Source of the DNA: Piscicola geometra
Taxonomy: Eukaryota; Annelida; Clitellata; Hirudinida; Piscicolidae
DNA length: 64,000 nucleotides
Reading direction: 5' to 3'
Assembly (NCBI GenBank): GCA_943735955.1
Contig: OX030966.1
Location: 744,018-808,017, forward strand
The notes under the pieces were generated by a model. It saw nothing but the letters and a program-made list of their open reading frames with translations. It searched no databases and was not told where the DNA came from. Every line of letters starts with the position of its first letter. Within the stretch, counting starts at the first letter, position 1. Positions 47,601 to 58,700 of this stretch are shown piece after piece. The translations under genes were made by a program, and so were the position numbers.

Positions 47601-50600
47601 CTTCAACAGTAATTAATGAAAAGCTTCAAAACAGCATTGATGAATTCAACCTCTATCAACACATTAATGTCCCAACTCATGAAAATGGCAACACCCTCGA
47701 CTTACTCATAACCAGTAACAACGCATCCAGTTTCATCACTAAACATTCAATACATTCAACATTATATTCCGATATATTCTGTTTCATCAACGCTATCCTT
47801 AATAAAGCCAATTACAATTAGCACCACAACCAACTACCGTAGGATCAAAAAGATAGACTGGACTAATTTCAATATTGACCTCAAATCATCTTCTAAATTA
47901 GACAGCAAGAGTTGCACTACAGACCAATACGTCGAACACATAAACAATGTCATCCTCAAACTATTAGATAAGCATGCGCCACTACAAACGAAAGTCATAC
48001 GACGTTCATATCAAAATCGCCACAAAATTTCACTGGAGGCAATTAGAGCCAAAAGACACAGAAGGAAAGCTGAGAAAACCTATTTCAAAGATCCTTCATC
48101 TTCTAATAAACAACTATATAATAAAGCTAAAGCATCAACAAGAGAAGCAATTATCAAATCAAGAAAAGAAATAATCAAAACGGAAATAGATTCATCCAAT
48201 AACCCACGTACTCTGTGGCACAATCTAAATAAACTATTACACAGGCAAAAAATGATCCATCCAACAACTCAAGCAATACAAAATGGCTTCCATCTTCAAC
48301 AACTTTTTCAGCAGCAAAATCGGAAATAGCATTGATCATCTCCTATCACAATCACAACACGAACAATTCACACACACCCATAGAAAAAACATCATTGGCC
48401 CCATATCTAACTTTAAACCAACAACACCTGAAGATATATTAAAAAATTATTTATCCTACATGCACGAAGACATCGCCCATAGACCCTTTTCCTCACCAAG
48501 TTATAAGACAATGTAGCTCAATATTGTCAAAAGCCATCTCACAGCTCGTAATCTTATCTTTCAATAAAAGATGTTTTCCATCTACTTTCAAAGCAGCCCA
48601 AATTACACCAATATTAAAAAAAGCCAACCTTGACACAACCAATCCAGCAAATTTTCGACCTATTTCCAATCTGTCCACCATCTCTAAAATTATGGAAAGG
48701 GCCGTATTAAAACAACTACAACCTCATATCACCTCCAATCCAAACTACCCTAGTCATCAATCAGCCTACAGACCTTACCACTCTACAGAAACAGCCCTAC
48801 TGCATCTAACTGACCACATTTTCAATGGATGTGACTCAAAAAATACCACCCTCCTCGCATCACTCGACATATCAGCAGCTTTCGACACCAACGTTAAAAT
48901 TCTAATATTTTAATTCCAATATTGGAACACTGAGCAGATATGGGTTAAAGTGAATAACTTTTATAATGTTTTCTAGTTATAATTTAGCTTTCAAAAATAT
49001 TTCAAGTTTGTTGTCTTTTTTTGAAACTCTATTTTCAATGTATAAAAAATGAATAAATTGTTCTGAATATTTTAAATATTGCGAAACTTTCTTGCTGTTG
49101 CGCCGGTGGTAAATATTAAAATAATCACTTGAAACTTTAAAAAGATTTTTTTCTATACAATTTAAAAAGTTTAAAAATAAAAAATTTCATTTTCATTGGC
49201 ACCTTATTGAACATGTTACATATTTTTCACCAAATCTACAAAAGATTATTTTTTATGAAATGCAAATTATCTTTCGTTAATTTTTCTTTCGTTAATTTTT
49301 CTTTCGTTAATTTTTCTTTCGTTAATTTTTCTTTCGTTAATTTTTCTTTCGTTAATTTTTCTTTCGTTAATTTTTCTTTCGTTAATTTTTCTTTCGTTAA
49401 TTTTTCTTTCGTTAATTTTTCTTTCGTTAATTTTTCTTTCGTTAATTTTTCTTTCGTTAATTTTTCTTTCGTTAATTTTTCTTTCGTTAATTTTTCTTTC
49501 GTTAATTTTTCTTTCGTTAATTTTTCTTTCGTTAATTTTTCTTTCGTTAATTTTTCTTTCGTTAATTTTTCTTTCGTTAATTTTTCTTTCGTTAATTTTT
49601 CTTTCGTTAATTTTTCTTTCGTTAATTTTTCTTTCGTTAATTTTTCTTTCGTTAATTTTTCTTTCGTTAATTTTTCTTTCGTTAATTTTTCTTTCGTTAA
49701 TTTTTCTTTCGTTAATTTTTCTTTCGTTAATTTTTCTTTCGTGAAATTTTCTTTCGTTAATTTTTCTTTCGTTAATTTTTCTTTCGTTAATTTTTTTTTT
49801 CGTTAATTTTTCTTTCGTTAATTTTTCTTTCGTTAATTTTTCTTTCGTTAATTTTTCTTTCGTTAATTTTTCTTTCGTTAATTTTTCTTTCGTTAATTTT
49901 TTTTTTCGTTTATTTTTCTTTCGTTAATTTTTCTTTCGTTAATTTTTCTTTCGTAAATTTTTCTTTCGTTAATTTTTAATGCTTTAACTTTTAATGCTTT
50001 AATTTTTAATGCTTTAATTTTTAATGCATTAATTTTTAATGCATTAATTTTTAATGCTTTAATTTTTAATGCTTTAATTTTTAATGCTTTAATTTTTAAT
50101 GCTTTAATTTTTAATGCTTTAATTTTTATTGCTTTAATTTTTAATGCTTTAATTTTTAATGCTTTAATTTTTAATGCTTTAATTTTTATTGCGTTAATTT
50201 TGAAGCGTTAATTTTTAATGCGTTAATTTTCAACTGCGCTAATTTTAACGGCGTTAAGCTATTAAAGCGTTAATCGAAGGTTAACTCAGATTGCAGCTAT
50301 AATCGAAGGTTAACTCAGATTGCAGCTATAATCGAAGGTTAACTCAGATTGCAGCACAGCTCTTATTAATAAAAAAGTTTAAAATAGAATAATTAAGGTT
50401 TTAATTATAAACAAAAGTTAAATGAATGGCAAAAGAAGGCCCACATCATTGGAAGACACCAGAATGAACTGAGAGAAGGCGCCTTGTCTGGTCACATTTA
50501 CAGTCCCCCACACCTGAGACAAATAGATGAGCATAAATGGTCCCCTTCTCCACATTGCCACCATGCACCCACATTGCCACCATGCACCCACATTGCCACC

Positions 50601-53600
50601 ATGCACCTACCATGCATTCATCGCCAGGGCTGTATTTGTCAAACTTTGTCAGAGGGGTCAGACTGTTTTTGATTTCTGCTCATAATAGACTGTAGGCCAA
50701 AAAACATGCCACTGTAAACTGTATATAACTTAAGTGAATCGATTTTTACATTTCTTTCAATTTTTGTATTCAGAAATAAATAGAAAACAAAACAGTCTGA
50801 AAATTTCGTTTGAATCCTTCAAAATTCAATACCTTTACTCACTCAAACTGAAACAAGGGTGAAAATATCGAGAAATGTCATGTAAAAAACATAAAAGTTT
50901 AAGAATTTTTTTGCGACAAATGTAACAATTAAAATGTAAAAAAACGAAAATAGAAAAAAACATTTTTATTTGTTTTATATTAAAAATTTCGCTATTTTTA
51001 CACTTGTTTTAGTTTCACTAGGCAATGGTAGTGCGTATCGAAGGAGCGAAATAAATGTTTAAATTATAAACTTTATGGAGAAGATATGAAAAATTAAGGA
51101 ATAAAAGAACAAAAAACTTGTTATAGTTGAAGATACTAAATATTGCATTAATAAAAATAATTTTTATCAAATCTTTTTCTCTATTCTTATTGAGTCAAGT
51201 AGTGTAAAAAAGTTCAAAATCGATTTACATTTGCCAGTTATAAGCAATATACAGTGGAATGTTTTTTGACTCACAGTGTACATCGCAATGTCAGGGAATA
51301 TGATAAATCGCACTGATTTCACACTCTCATTTTTCATCGTAACAACAAGAAATTATTTTTTCACTTTTTAATGCCATCATGTAATTCTATTACACTGGCC
51401 AACAGCCATTTTGGTGTCTGAACTTTTTTTGCTGATTTTATATTAATTTGACTCCTGAATTCAAGTATAACAATATTTTTATTCCTAGCAGCTCGAGCTT
51501 TTGAGGTATAACGTTTTAACCATTTGTAAACTCCACGATTTTTAATTCTTCTTCTTCCCATAAAGTGCAGGGCTCCTCTGAAGCATAGACGCACTTGGAC
51601 GAGGGTAGGAATCGAACCCACGCTAGTGAGACGAACGCCAAGCGTTTCACCGCTGAGCAATTTCGCCGCCCAATTAAATTGAAAAAACAAAATCTAATTT
51701 TTTTAAACAATTTCAAATTATAAAAATATTAAATATAGGTTCATGATTTGAAAAAAAAGAAAGATTGAAAACTACGTTTTGAGCTATCAAGAAAGAAACC
51801 CCAATTGTCTCGAAAATGTATTGAAAGACCCAATTTTTCCATGAGTCCACCAATTTCGTCATAAAACACAAGTGTACCATTTTGAAAGCAACAGACTCTT
51901 TTCTTATTTACGGTAAAAAAATTATTTGAGATTCTTTTTCCAGTAATTTTATTCATTGAATCAAGAAGTTAGTAATTCAAAAGTTTGTTTGGACAAGTTG
52001 AGATTTCTGAGTAGATCAAGGGATTCATTCTTGTTGAAACGTTGAGGAATTAAGGACATTCTTCATAATCAGCACCAACTTCATTAGTATCAGAAGCCTC
52101 ATCAAAAGACAAATGCTCGTCTTCAAGTAGTTATGGTAGTCGGTGAAATGTTGGTATAATAGAAATCGTTGAAATGGGCGGGGGTAAGAAATGGTGAAGA
52201 ACGTGGTCAGAGTTAGTAGATATTTTTTTGAACCCCCCCAAAGCAAAAAGACGACCCCCCACAAATCAAGCCCTGTCCATCGCTCAACTGCAACCAAGCA
52301 CCACCATGCACCACCAAGCACCACCATGCACCACCAAGCACCACCATGCACCCCATGCACCACCATGCACCACCACCATGCACCACCACCATGCACCACC
52401 ATGCCCAACCTCCATGCACTACCACCATGCACCCCCAAGCACCACCAAGCACCATCATACACCACCACCATGCACCACCATGCCCAACCTCCATGCACTA
52501 CCACCATGCACCCCATGCACCACCAAGCACCATCATACACCACCACCATGCACCCCATGCACCACCATGCACCACCACCATGCACCACCATGCACCACCA
52601 CCATGCACCACCATGCACCACCACCAAGCACCACCATGACCACCACCATGCACAACCTCCATGCACTACCACCATGCACCCCATGCACCACCAAGCACCA
52701 TCATACACCACCACCATGCACCCCATGCACCACCATGCACCACCACCATGCACCACCATGCACCACCACCATGCACCACCATGCACCACCACCATGCACC
52801 ACCATGACCACCACCATGCACAACCTCCATGCACTACCACCATGCACCCCATGCACCACCAAGCACCATCATACACCACCACCATGCCCCAGCATGCACC
52901 ACCAAGCACCACCACCATGCACCACCACCATGCACCACTACCATGCACCACCACCATGCACCACCATGCACCACCACCATGCACCACCATGCACCACCAC
53001 CATGCACCACCACCATGCACCACCACCATGCAGCACCTCATCGTTGAGCTTAAGACTGTCTTCGACGGCAGCACCTCGGTCGACGATGGCACCGCTGAAG
53101 TCTCGACCAGGAGTCAGAGGGAACTCGGCGTGTGTGGCGTCACAAGCGGAGATTCTGCGCACTTCTCTAATCGCCGCTGATCCATATCCACCTTGCATTG
53201 TGTTTTATTTGATTGCTTACAATACAATATAATACCATACAATACAACACAATACAATACAATACAATAACCTACAATACAATACAATACAGTACACTAC
53301 AATATACATTGACGAATAAAATTAACGCAGGATTATATACAGTAAAATCTCACTGTAAACATATGATTTTTTTAAATTTTATGTGAATAGCAACTGGAAT
53401 TTTAAATGTTTTCTTGTTTTTTATACCAAAAATCGAATCATTTTTGAATATAGGACAATATAAATAAATTAAACATAATTTAATCGAAAGTAACTTAAAC
53501 ACTAATTCTAACCCTACCCCACCTTTAACCATAACCTAACCTAACCTAACCTAGCATAACATAACATAACATAACATAACATAACATAACATAACATAAC

Positions 53601-54675
53601 ATAACATAACATAACATAACATAACATAACATAACATAACATAACATAACATAACATAACATAACATAACATAACATAACATAACATAACATAACATAAC
53701 ATAACATAACATATCATAACATAACATAACATAACATAACATAACATAACATAACAACATAACATAACATAACAAAACATAACATAACATGACATAACAT
53801 AATATAACATAACATAAAATAACAATGACACTAGGTGGATGTTACTTTATCTTTTTGCTGCTGTTATTGACTTTTTTATATTGGTGTTTATTTTTGTTGC
53901 TGTTATAGTTTTGTTGTTCTAGTTACTAATACTATAAACAAATTAGTTGCTTTTTTAATATAAGACTTTTTTTTGGTTTTTGTTGAAATATTTATATCTG
54001 GTTTTATGACTGTTTTTGTAGCTGCTATCATCATCATCGTCATCATCAGCAGAAAAAGTCTCATGCCTGTAGCACATGATTACATCTTCCTTGTGATAGC
54101 TCTATTACATGGGATTTAGAGTCTAGAACTCCAGTTACGCTGGTAAGAATTCCAGTGTTTGACTACTCTTGTTCCGAATGAATATAACCATTTGTTTTGT
54201 TTATCAGGTTAAACAACAAAAACTTATTGTTTATAAAAAATATTAATAAATATAATATAACTAGTAGAAATATTGTTTCATGGAGCATAGGCAATATCAC
54301 GAGGCTTTAAATGAATTTTCACTATATATTAAGCAAAATCATCATAATATAATCTATGCTAATTAAATATGAAAGTTTACTATCTATTTAAAAAATGATT
54401 AATTTAATGATTATTTGATATAGATAGTGAATACACCAACTGATCAACTTGTTGTCGATGGGGTTCACTGAAGCTGCCTTCACCTCCACAAGGACGTCTG
54501 AAGGCCGAGTTATGTGTGGCATTGGAGCGCTTTCGCTCAAAACCAGCTTGTTAACACCACCATATTCCAATATTTGCCACGATTTCATGCACTTTAATTT
54601 CGCTTTAACATAATTCCTTTGCGGAGAGTGCAAACTTTTAAATAGTTCTTTACTGAAAATCCTTTTTTTCAACAT
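38665..54675 (-). CDS. RTN4IP1: RTN4IP1-like mitochondrial NAD(P)H oxidoreductase, complete, 9 exons
   Basis: This is a medium-chain dehydrogenase/reductase of the zinc-free quinone oxidoreductase type. RTN4IP1 is a mitochondrial NADPH oxidoreductase linked to coenzyme Q biosynthesis. Exons in transcript order: 54441-54675, 53037-53191, 50445-50513, 46878-47005, 46745-46793, 46284-46420, 39204-39338, 38885-39038, 38665-38775. They give 390 residues (human 396). The basic N-terminus (MLKKRIFSKELFKSLHSPQR) suits a mitochondrial presequence. Then come VEVKAASVNPIDNKLI, EFPLTPGRDFSGAI, DEVWGTVNVTRQGAFSQF, KPPSLLHTEAASIPYVAST, the nucleotide-binding loop GGSGGVG (residues about 201-207), DLGADNVVDYR and the end GHNRGKTVIDFEL. 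All phases match. Exon 7 uses a GC donor (ACCAG|GCAAGC); the other introns are GT..AG. Minisatellites and transposons fill the introns. The exact exon 3 low boundary could be off by 2 bp. Confidence 0.95.
39335..39440. repeat. (TG)n dinucleotide repeat next to RTN4IP1 exon 7
   Basis: GTGTGTGTAT-type repeat begins immediately upstream of the exon 7 acceptor (39338) in intron 6. A second TG-rich patch is at about 41300-41355. Confidence 0.9.
39738..39798. repeat. perfect 29-bp-arm hairpin
   Basis: Arms 39738-39766 and 39770-39798 are exactly complementary around a 3-base loop (ATG). They include AAAAAATACTTTCAA and its inverse. It is A+T-rich and lies just before the degenerate transposon-like ORFs at 39833. 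Confidence 0.9.
39833..40946 (+). pseudogene. degenerate transposon-derived coding region, family uncertain
   Basis: Three broken frames (39833-40096, 40096-40341, 40317-40946) read as one decayed protein. The last contains VNYCAERAVKLATDDNSVLT and KDEEQRQLMFQVIEHHRRQI. From memory this resembles the C-terminus of uncharacterised multi-copy proteins in several invertebrate genomes, with the pattern AERG..L...N..LTKDEEQ...LQVVE.HR. I cannot assign a transposase superfamily. It lies in RTN4IP1 intron 6, opposite strand. Confidence 0.5.
41360..42005. other. G+C-richer unassigned block in RTN4IP1 intron 6
   Basis: This stretch is clearly less A+T-rich than its surroundings and has short ORFs on both strands (41385-41570, 41494-41706, 41770-42003 on plus). 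None has a recognisable motif. It may be an old insertion of foreign or transposon DNA. No termini could be found. Confidence 0.35.
42208..42648 (+). mobile_element. tRNA-derived SINE family A, copy 1, with expanded internal hairpin
   Basis: The head GGATGGCTTAGATGGTAGAC plus TAGTTCGAATCCCTGG gives A and B boxes with a TGC anticodon-like loop (CTTGCAA). In the other copies a short stretch follows, reading ATCATATACCTAGTGTATAT. Here that stretch is blown up into 42300-42490, a repeat of CTATCATATAC and TATATGATAG in both orientations bounded by ACCGCATCATATACAC and its inverse. The body resumes with GCGACGTATGCATTGAAAGA and ends near CTGTCAGACTGTGAGTA. Confidence 0.75.
42660..42920. repeat. 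18-bp minisatellite, about 14 copies
   Basis: Almost perfect repetition of TTTAACTACTCAAAGTAG starts directly after the A-rich tail of the SINE at 42208. Related TAGTAGTTAACTAC motifs precede that SINE at 42128-42205. The SLTTQS-repeat ORF here is an artefact. Confidence 0.95.
43023..45165 (-). pseudogene. LINE ORF2 relic with a PHD-like zinc module inside the RT
   Basis: Read from 45165 downwards: linker region, RENQDLIRELPVRNDAGEMS, KMSNGKAAGPSGIVAEMLKS, YRNNYRGLKLIEQVLKVLER, VYQGSVLSPLLFIFVLEALS and ELLYADDFVAIVKS (catalytic YADD intact). Then comes a Cys-rich insert CVVCLKGTGKNSILCSECS..VHKRC..KCARCQG, followed by SEFCYLGDMLSAGGG, RSTMLHASETC and RRMRWFGHVERD. At least four frameshifts or stops (about 44280, 44480, 43940, 43560) kill it. 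It sits in RTN4IP1 intron 6, same strand. Its 5' end abuts the MITE at 45173. Confidence 0.85.
45173..45848. mobile_element. mariner-type MITE, copy 1
   Basis: The ends are TATACACTG..GGGCCAAAAAAACATGCCAC and the inverse GTGGCATG..GGCCCACAGTGTATA. Subterminal sequences are also inverted copies (AGAAATGAATGGAGAACAA against TTCCTCATTCATTTCTGAG). It is flanked by TA, has no ORF and is about 676 bp long. It belongs to the same family as 50685-51281. Confidence 0.75.
45885..46068 (-). mobile_element. tRNA-derived SINE family A, copy 2 (diverged)
   Basis: The minus strand reads GGATTGGCTTAGCTGGTAAA, then GTCAGTTCGAATTTC, then a short ATATTTAGTGTATATGATGC hairpin and a body with TTGGCGCATTATAAG. 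It has the same plan as the copies at 42208, 59744 and 61723 but is older. The head ends about 215 bp from RTN4IP1 exon 6. Confidence 0.7.
46430..46700. repeat. 19-bp minisatellite in RTN4IP1 intron 5
   Basis: AGTGGTTGTGGAGTGGAAG and variants fill most of the 324-bp intron between exon 6 (ends 46420) and exon 5 (begins 46745). The unit starts within about 10 bp of the exon 6 acceptor. The long ORFs with EWLWSGRVVVEW or NHSSTPQPLFHS are artefacts. Confidence 0.95.
47390..48915 (+). pseudogene. CR1/L2-type LINE relic: endonuclease plus RT start
   Basis: Broken frames give IIYRPTNNSLSNFITQFSQL, LILCEDFNAPHTSNS and GNTLDLLITSNNA (AP endonuclease domain, with DFNAPH). Then come MASIFNNFFSSKIGNSIDHL, AQITPILKKANLDTT, NFRPISNLSTISKIMERAVL and SAYRPYHSTETALLHLT..LDISAAFDT (RT blocks 0-3). 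It is cut off after the first catalytic aspartate region at about 48915. It lies in RTN4IP1 intron 3. Confidence 0.8.
49265..49975. repeat. 15-bp minisatellite, about 47 copies
   Basis: Near-perfect TTTCGTTAATTTTTC repetition in RTN4IP1 intron 3. Occasional expanded T runs at about 49795 and 49905 and a single GTGAAA variant at 49741 are the only changes. The SFVNF-repeat ORF is an artefact. Confidence 0.97.
49976..50215. repeat. 15-bp minisatellite, second type, about 16 copies
   Basis: The AATTTTTAATGCTTT unit abuts the previous array and shares its TTAATTTTT half, so it probably arose from it. It decays towards 50260 into TTAACGGCGTTAAGC-type variants. Confidence 0.9.
50265..50355. repeat. 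29-bp unit in three tandem copies
   Basis: AATCGAAGGTTAACTCAGAT followed by TGCAGCTAT is repeated three times. The last copy ends about 90 bp from RTN4IP1 exon 3. Confidence 0.9.
50685..51281. mobile_element. mariner-type MITE, copy 2
   Basis: The left end is TGTAGGCCAAAAAACATGCC and the right end is the inverse, GGAATGTTTTTTGACTCACA. Subterminal AGAAATAAATAGAAAACAA and the interior match copy 1 (45173-45848). No ORF. It lies in RTN4IP1 intron 2. Confidence 0.7.
51560..51675 (-). mobile_element. tRNA-derived SINE head, separate type
   Basis: The minus strand has TTGCTCAGCGGTGAAACGC (A box) and GTGGGTTCGATTCCTACCC (B box with T-arm). The acceptor ends do not pair, and the sequence runs on into a body. 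It is therefore SINE-like and not a tRNA gene. Confidence 0.6.
52270..53036. repeat. CACCACCATG minisatellite reaching RTN4IP1 exon 2
   Basis: Interleaved CACCACCATG, CACCACCACCATG and CACCAAG units. A higher-order block of about 168 bp (containing CAACCTCCATGCACTACCAC and ACCATCATACACC) occurs three times near 52485, 52651 and 52819. The array ends at the exon 2 splice donor (53037/53036), so the donor's intronic side is repeat sequence. The MVVHGGGAWW and HHHAPPCTT ORFs are artefacts. Confidence 0.95.
53215..53315. repeat. (ACAAT)n pentanucleotide repeat
   Basis: Imperfect ACAAT/ATAAT units begin about 25 bp upstream of the RTN4IP1 exon 2 acceptor (53191), in intron 1. Confidence 0.9.
53525..53825. 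repeat. (ATAAC)n pentanucleotide array, preceded by (CCTAA)4
   Basis: About 55 copies of CATAA lie in RTN4IP1 intron 1. The array begins with four ACCTA units that pass into ATAAC through CTAGC. The YVMLC-repeat ORFs on the minus strand are artefacts. Confidence 0.97.
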
Positions 54676-55742
54676 TTTGATTTTTGTAATTTTATTTAAA
54701 GAAAAAAGTATTTATATGCTAAATAGATTATGAAGGTTGAAATGTATATTTAATTATTATATTTAATATATATTTTTTTTTAATTTGAAAAGTAGTGTCT
54801 AGAATCGGTTTAGTTTGGAAATTGTACTCATAATTTATGCAAATTTCTAATGTTTAAATCGCTGTATGGTAATAAAACGGTATTGCTAACAGGCAAAACA
54901 AAATACTTTGAATTAATAAGATTTTTTTCTCATATTAGTTTAGTTTAGAGAGTTAAAAACCACGCATATTTTTTGACTTATTTTTATGTGAATAATTGTA
55001 ATTTTAATGTGAACAGATTTGACAGTGCATATTTATTTACTAAAAATCAGCTGGTGTATGTACGACAGAATAAAAATAACAATAACTAAAAGCGGCCATA
55101 TTATTTTTATTATTTCGGCAACTATTTGATGCGATATATATTGTTAAATGAACAATAATTATGGCTTATTTACTTTTAGAAAATTATAGTAACCTAAATA
55201 AAGAAGATAGAAACAATCAAAGTGGAAAAAAATTTCCATCGATATGATTTATTGCTCAAACTTGCAGCATATCCTTTGCAGCTTTAACAAATTCAACTAA
55301 GAAATGTCAAATATTTTCACATAATAAAAATCATTCAAAAAATAAGTTTTAACCACTTTATTAAACTCAAAATGTTAGAAATGAAAAGTTACAGATATTG
55401 TCAAATTGTTTAATGAAAAAGTGTTGCCATAATATTGGTCAGAGAACTAGAAGTCATCAGCATTTTTTACTATAAGGAGAAATGTCTAATAGTTATAGGG
55501 TATTTTATTTTGCCTATCAGCAGTCAGAATATTTATTCTTGAATAATCCTGACATGTTTTATTTTAAATCTTCTTTTTATCAATGTCAGCTACCAAAATA
55601 CAAAATAGATAGTTAAATTAAGTTGATAATGAGTTTGAAAAAATGATAAAACATGATGTTGAAAAAGTAGACCTATTTCACTGTTAGTGGGCAAGTCACT
55701 TCCAAACCCAAAAGGCCATAGGCTGCTCCATTCTCTTACTGG
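54676..55742. other. region upstream of RTN4IP1 with one dispersed repeat copy
   Basis: A+T-rich sequence without a gene. 54854-55024 is repeated almost exactly at 59568-59738. The following GGCCATATTATTTT..CGGCAACTATTTG part (55090-55160) is an inverted match to the tandem unit at 59975-60330, so one larger dispersed element may connect them. The RTN4IP1 promoter should lie just above 54675, but no motif is clear. Confidence 0.5.
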
Positions 55743-58700
55743 ATGTAGGATAAAAAGCCTCTCGGAGAAAAAGCCTTCGGATAAAATACCTTCTACAAAA
55801 AGCCTCCCGGAGAAAATACCTCCTGGAGAAAAAGCCTCTCGGAGAAAATGTCTCCTTGTTAATATTTTAGTATAAATAAAACGGACTTTTAATATAAAAA
55901 ACGGATTTTTATAGATTCGTTTCACAATTTTAAATAAATAAAACGGACTTTTTATATAAAAAAAGGATTTTTATAGATTCGTTTCACAATTTTGAATAAA
56001 TAAAACGAACTATATTTTTTTTAAAATACATACCTAAAACGATTTATCAAATACAATACAAATTATTGGTAAACGGATAAAAAGTCTTCAGGATGAAAAG
56101 TCTTCATGATAAAAAGTCTTCAGGATAAAAAGTCTTCAGGATAAAAAGTCTTCAGGATAAAAAGTCTTCAGGATAAAAAGTCTTCAGGATAAAAAGTCTT
56201 CAGGATAAAAAGTCTTCAGGATAGAAAGTTTTCAGAATAAAAAGTCTTCAAGATAAAAAGTCTTTAAGATAAAAAGCCTTCAGAATAAAAAGTCTTCAGG
56301 ATAAAAAGTCTTCAGGATAACAAGTTTTCAGGATAAAAAGTCTTCAGGATAAAAAGTCTTCAGGATAAAAAGTCTTCAGGATAAAAAGTCTTCAGAATAA
56401 AAAGTCTTCAAGATAAAAAGTTTTCAGGATAAAAAGCCTTCAGAAGAAGATGTCTTCAGGATAAAAAATCTTCAGGATAAAAAGTCTTCAGGATAAAAAG
56501 TCTTTAGAATAAAAAGTCTTCAAGATAAAAATTTTTCAGGATAAAAGCCTTCAGAATAAAATGTCTTCAGGATAAAAAGTCTTCAGGATAAAAAGTCTTC
56601 AGGATAAAAAGTCTTCAGGATAAAAAGTCTTCAGGATAAAAAGTCTTCAAGATAAAAAGTCTTCAGGATAAAAAGTCTTCAGGATAAAAAGTCTTCAGGA
56701 TAAAAAGTCTTCAGGATAAAAAATCTTCAGGATAAAAAGTCTTCAAGATAAAAAGTTTTCAAAATAAAAAGTCTTCAGGATAAAAAGTCTTTAGGATAAA
56801 AAGTTGTAAGAATTTTTTTTTATAAATTAAATTTTAAGAAAAAATACGTGATTAATACGTTATCCTTAAAACTTAAAAAATAAAATGTGATACTTTTATC
56901 TAATTTTTTCGTTCAATCTCGAAATAGCATTTGAATAAATTTGACTTGGCTGTTGTTGTTTCGTCACTTTAACCATAAGGAAATAATGTTTAAGAAAGAA
57001 TACGTGATCCTTAAAACTAAAAGATTGGAATTTCATACTTTCATCTAACGTTTGCTCATTTTTTTTCAGTCTGGAAATAGTATTTGAATAAATTTGACTG
57101 GGTTGTTGATTCCTCACTTTAATCATTAAGTTTTCTGCTGGTTCTCGATCGTGATTATTTTTCCTTAAAAATTAATTTTTGAAGATTTTTTTCCTGAAGA
57201 CTTTTTATCCTGAAGACTTTTTATCCTGAAGACTTTTTATTCTAAAGAATTTTTATCCTGAAGACATTTTTTTGAAGGCTTTTTATCCTGAAGACTTTTA
57301 TCCTGAAGACTTTTTATTCTGAAAACTTTTTATCCTAAAAACTTTTTATCCTGAAGACTTTTTATCCTGAAGACTTTTTATTCTGAAGGCTTTTTATCTT
57401 AAAGACTTTTTATCTTGAAGACTTTTTATTCTGAAGACTTTCTATCCTGAAGACTTTTTATCCTGAAGACTTTTTATCCTGAAGACTTTTTATCCTGAAG
57501 ACTTTTTATCTTGAAAAATTTTTATTCTGAAGACTTTTTATCCTGAAAACTTTTTATCCTGAAGACTTTTTATCCTGAAAACTTTTTATCCTGAAGACTT
57601 TTTATCCTGAAGACTTTTTATCCTGAAGACTTTTTATCCTGAAAACTTTTTATCCTGAAGACTTTTTATCCTGAAGACTTTTTATTCTGAAGGCTTTTTA
57701 TCTTAAAGACTTTTTATCTTGAAGACTTTTTATCTTGAAGACTTTTTATCCTGAAGACTTTCTATCCTGAAGATTTTTTATCCTGAAGACTTTTTATCCT
57801 GAAATTTTTTTATCCTGAAGACTTTTTATCTTGAAAACTTTTTACCCTGAAGACTTTTATCCTGAAGACTTTTTATCCTGAAGACTTTTTATCCTAAAGA
57901 CTTTTTATCCTGAAGACTTTTTATCCTGAAGACTTTTTATCCTGAAGACTTTTTATCCTGAAGACTTTTTATCCTGAAGACTTTTTATCCTGAAGACTTT
58001 TTATCCTGAAAACTTTTTATCCTGAAGACTTTTTATCCTGAAGACTTTTTATTCTGAAGGCTTTTTATCTTAAAGACTTTTTATCTTGAAGACTTTTTAT
58101 TCTGAAAACTTTCTATCCTGAAGACTTTTTATCCTGAAGACTTTTTATCCTGAAGACTTTTTATCCTGAAGACTTTTTATCCTGAAGATTTTTTATCCTG
58201 AAGACTTTTTATCCTGAAGACTTTTTATTCTGAAGACTTTTTATTCTGAAGGCTTTTTATCTTAACAACTTTTTATCTTGAAGACTTTTTATCCTGAAGA
58301 CTTTCTATCCTGAAGACTTTTTATCCTGAAGACTTTTAATCCTGAAGACTTTTTATCCTGAAGACTTTTTATTCTGAAGATTTTTTATCCTGAAGACTTT
58401 TTATCCTGAAAACTTTTTATCCTGAAGACTTTTTATCCTGAAGACTTTTTATCCTGAAGACTTTTTATCCTAAAGACTTTTTATCCTGAAGACTTTTTAT
58501 CCTAAAGACTTTTTATCCTGAAGATTTTTTATCCTGAAGACTTTTTATCCTGAAGATTTTTTATCCTGAAGACTTTTTATCCTGAAGACTTTTTATCCTG
58601 AAGACTTTTTATCCTGAAGACTTTTTATCCTGAAGACTTTTTATCCTGAAGACTTTTTATCATGAAGACTTTTCATCCTGAAGACTTTTTATCCGTTTAC

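Noticed and set aside
49207..49806. 199-codon SFVNF-repeat protein
   Set aside because: It is a translation of the 15-bp minisatellite in an RTN4IP1 intron.
51590..51675. Functional tRNA gene
   Set aside because: The acceptor stem does not pair and no terminator-like T run follows on the minus strand.
52025..53232. ORFs of more than 300 codons on both strands (His/Pro or Trp/Gly rich)
   Set aside because: They come from the CACCACCATG repeat. Only the 53037-53191 part on the minus strand is a real exon, in its own frame.
53531..53550. Interstitial telomere
   Set aside because: Only about four CCTAA units are present, and they grade smoothly into the neighbouring ATAAC array.
53541..53831. 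YVMLC-repeat membrane-like protein
   Set aside because: It is a translation of the ATAAC pentanucleotide array.
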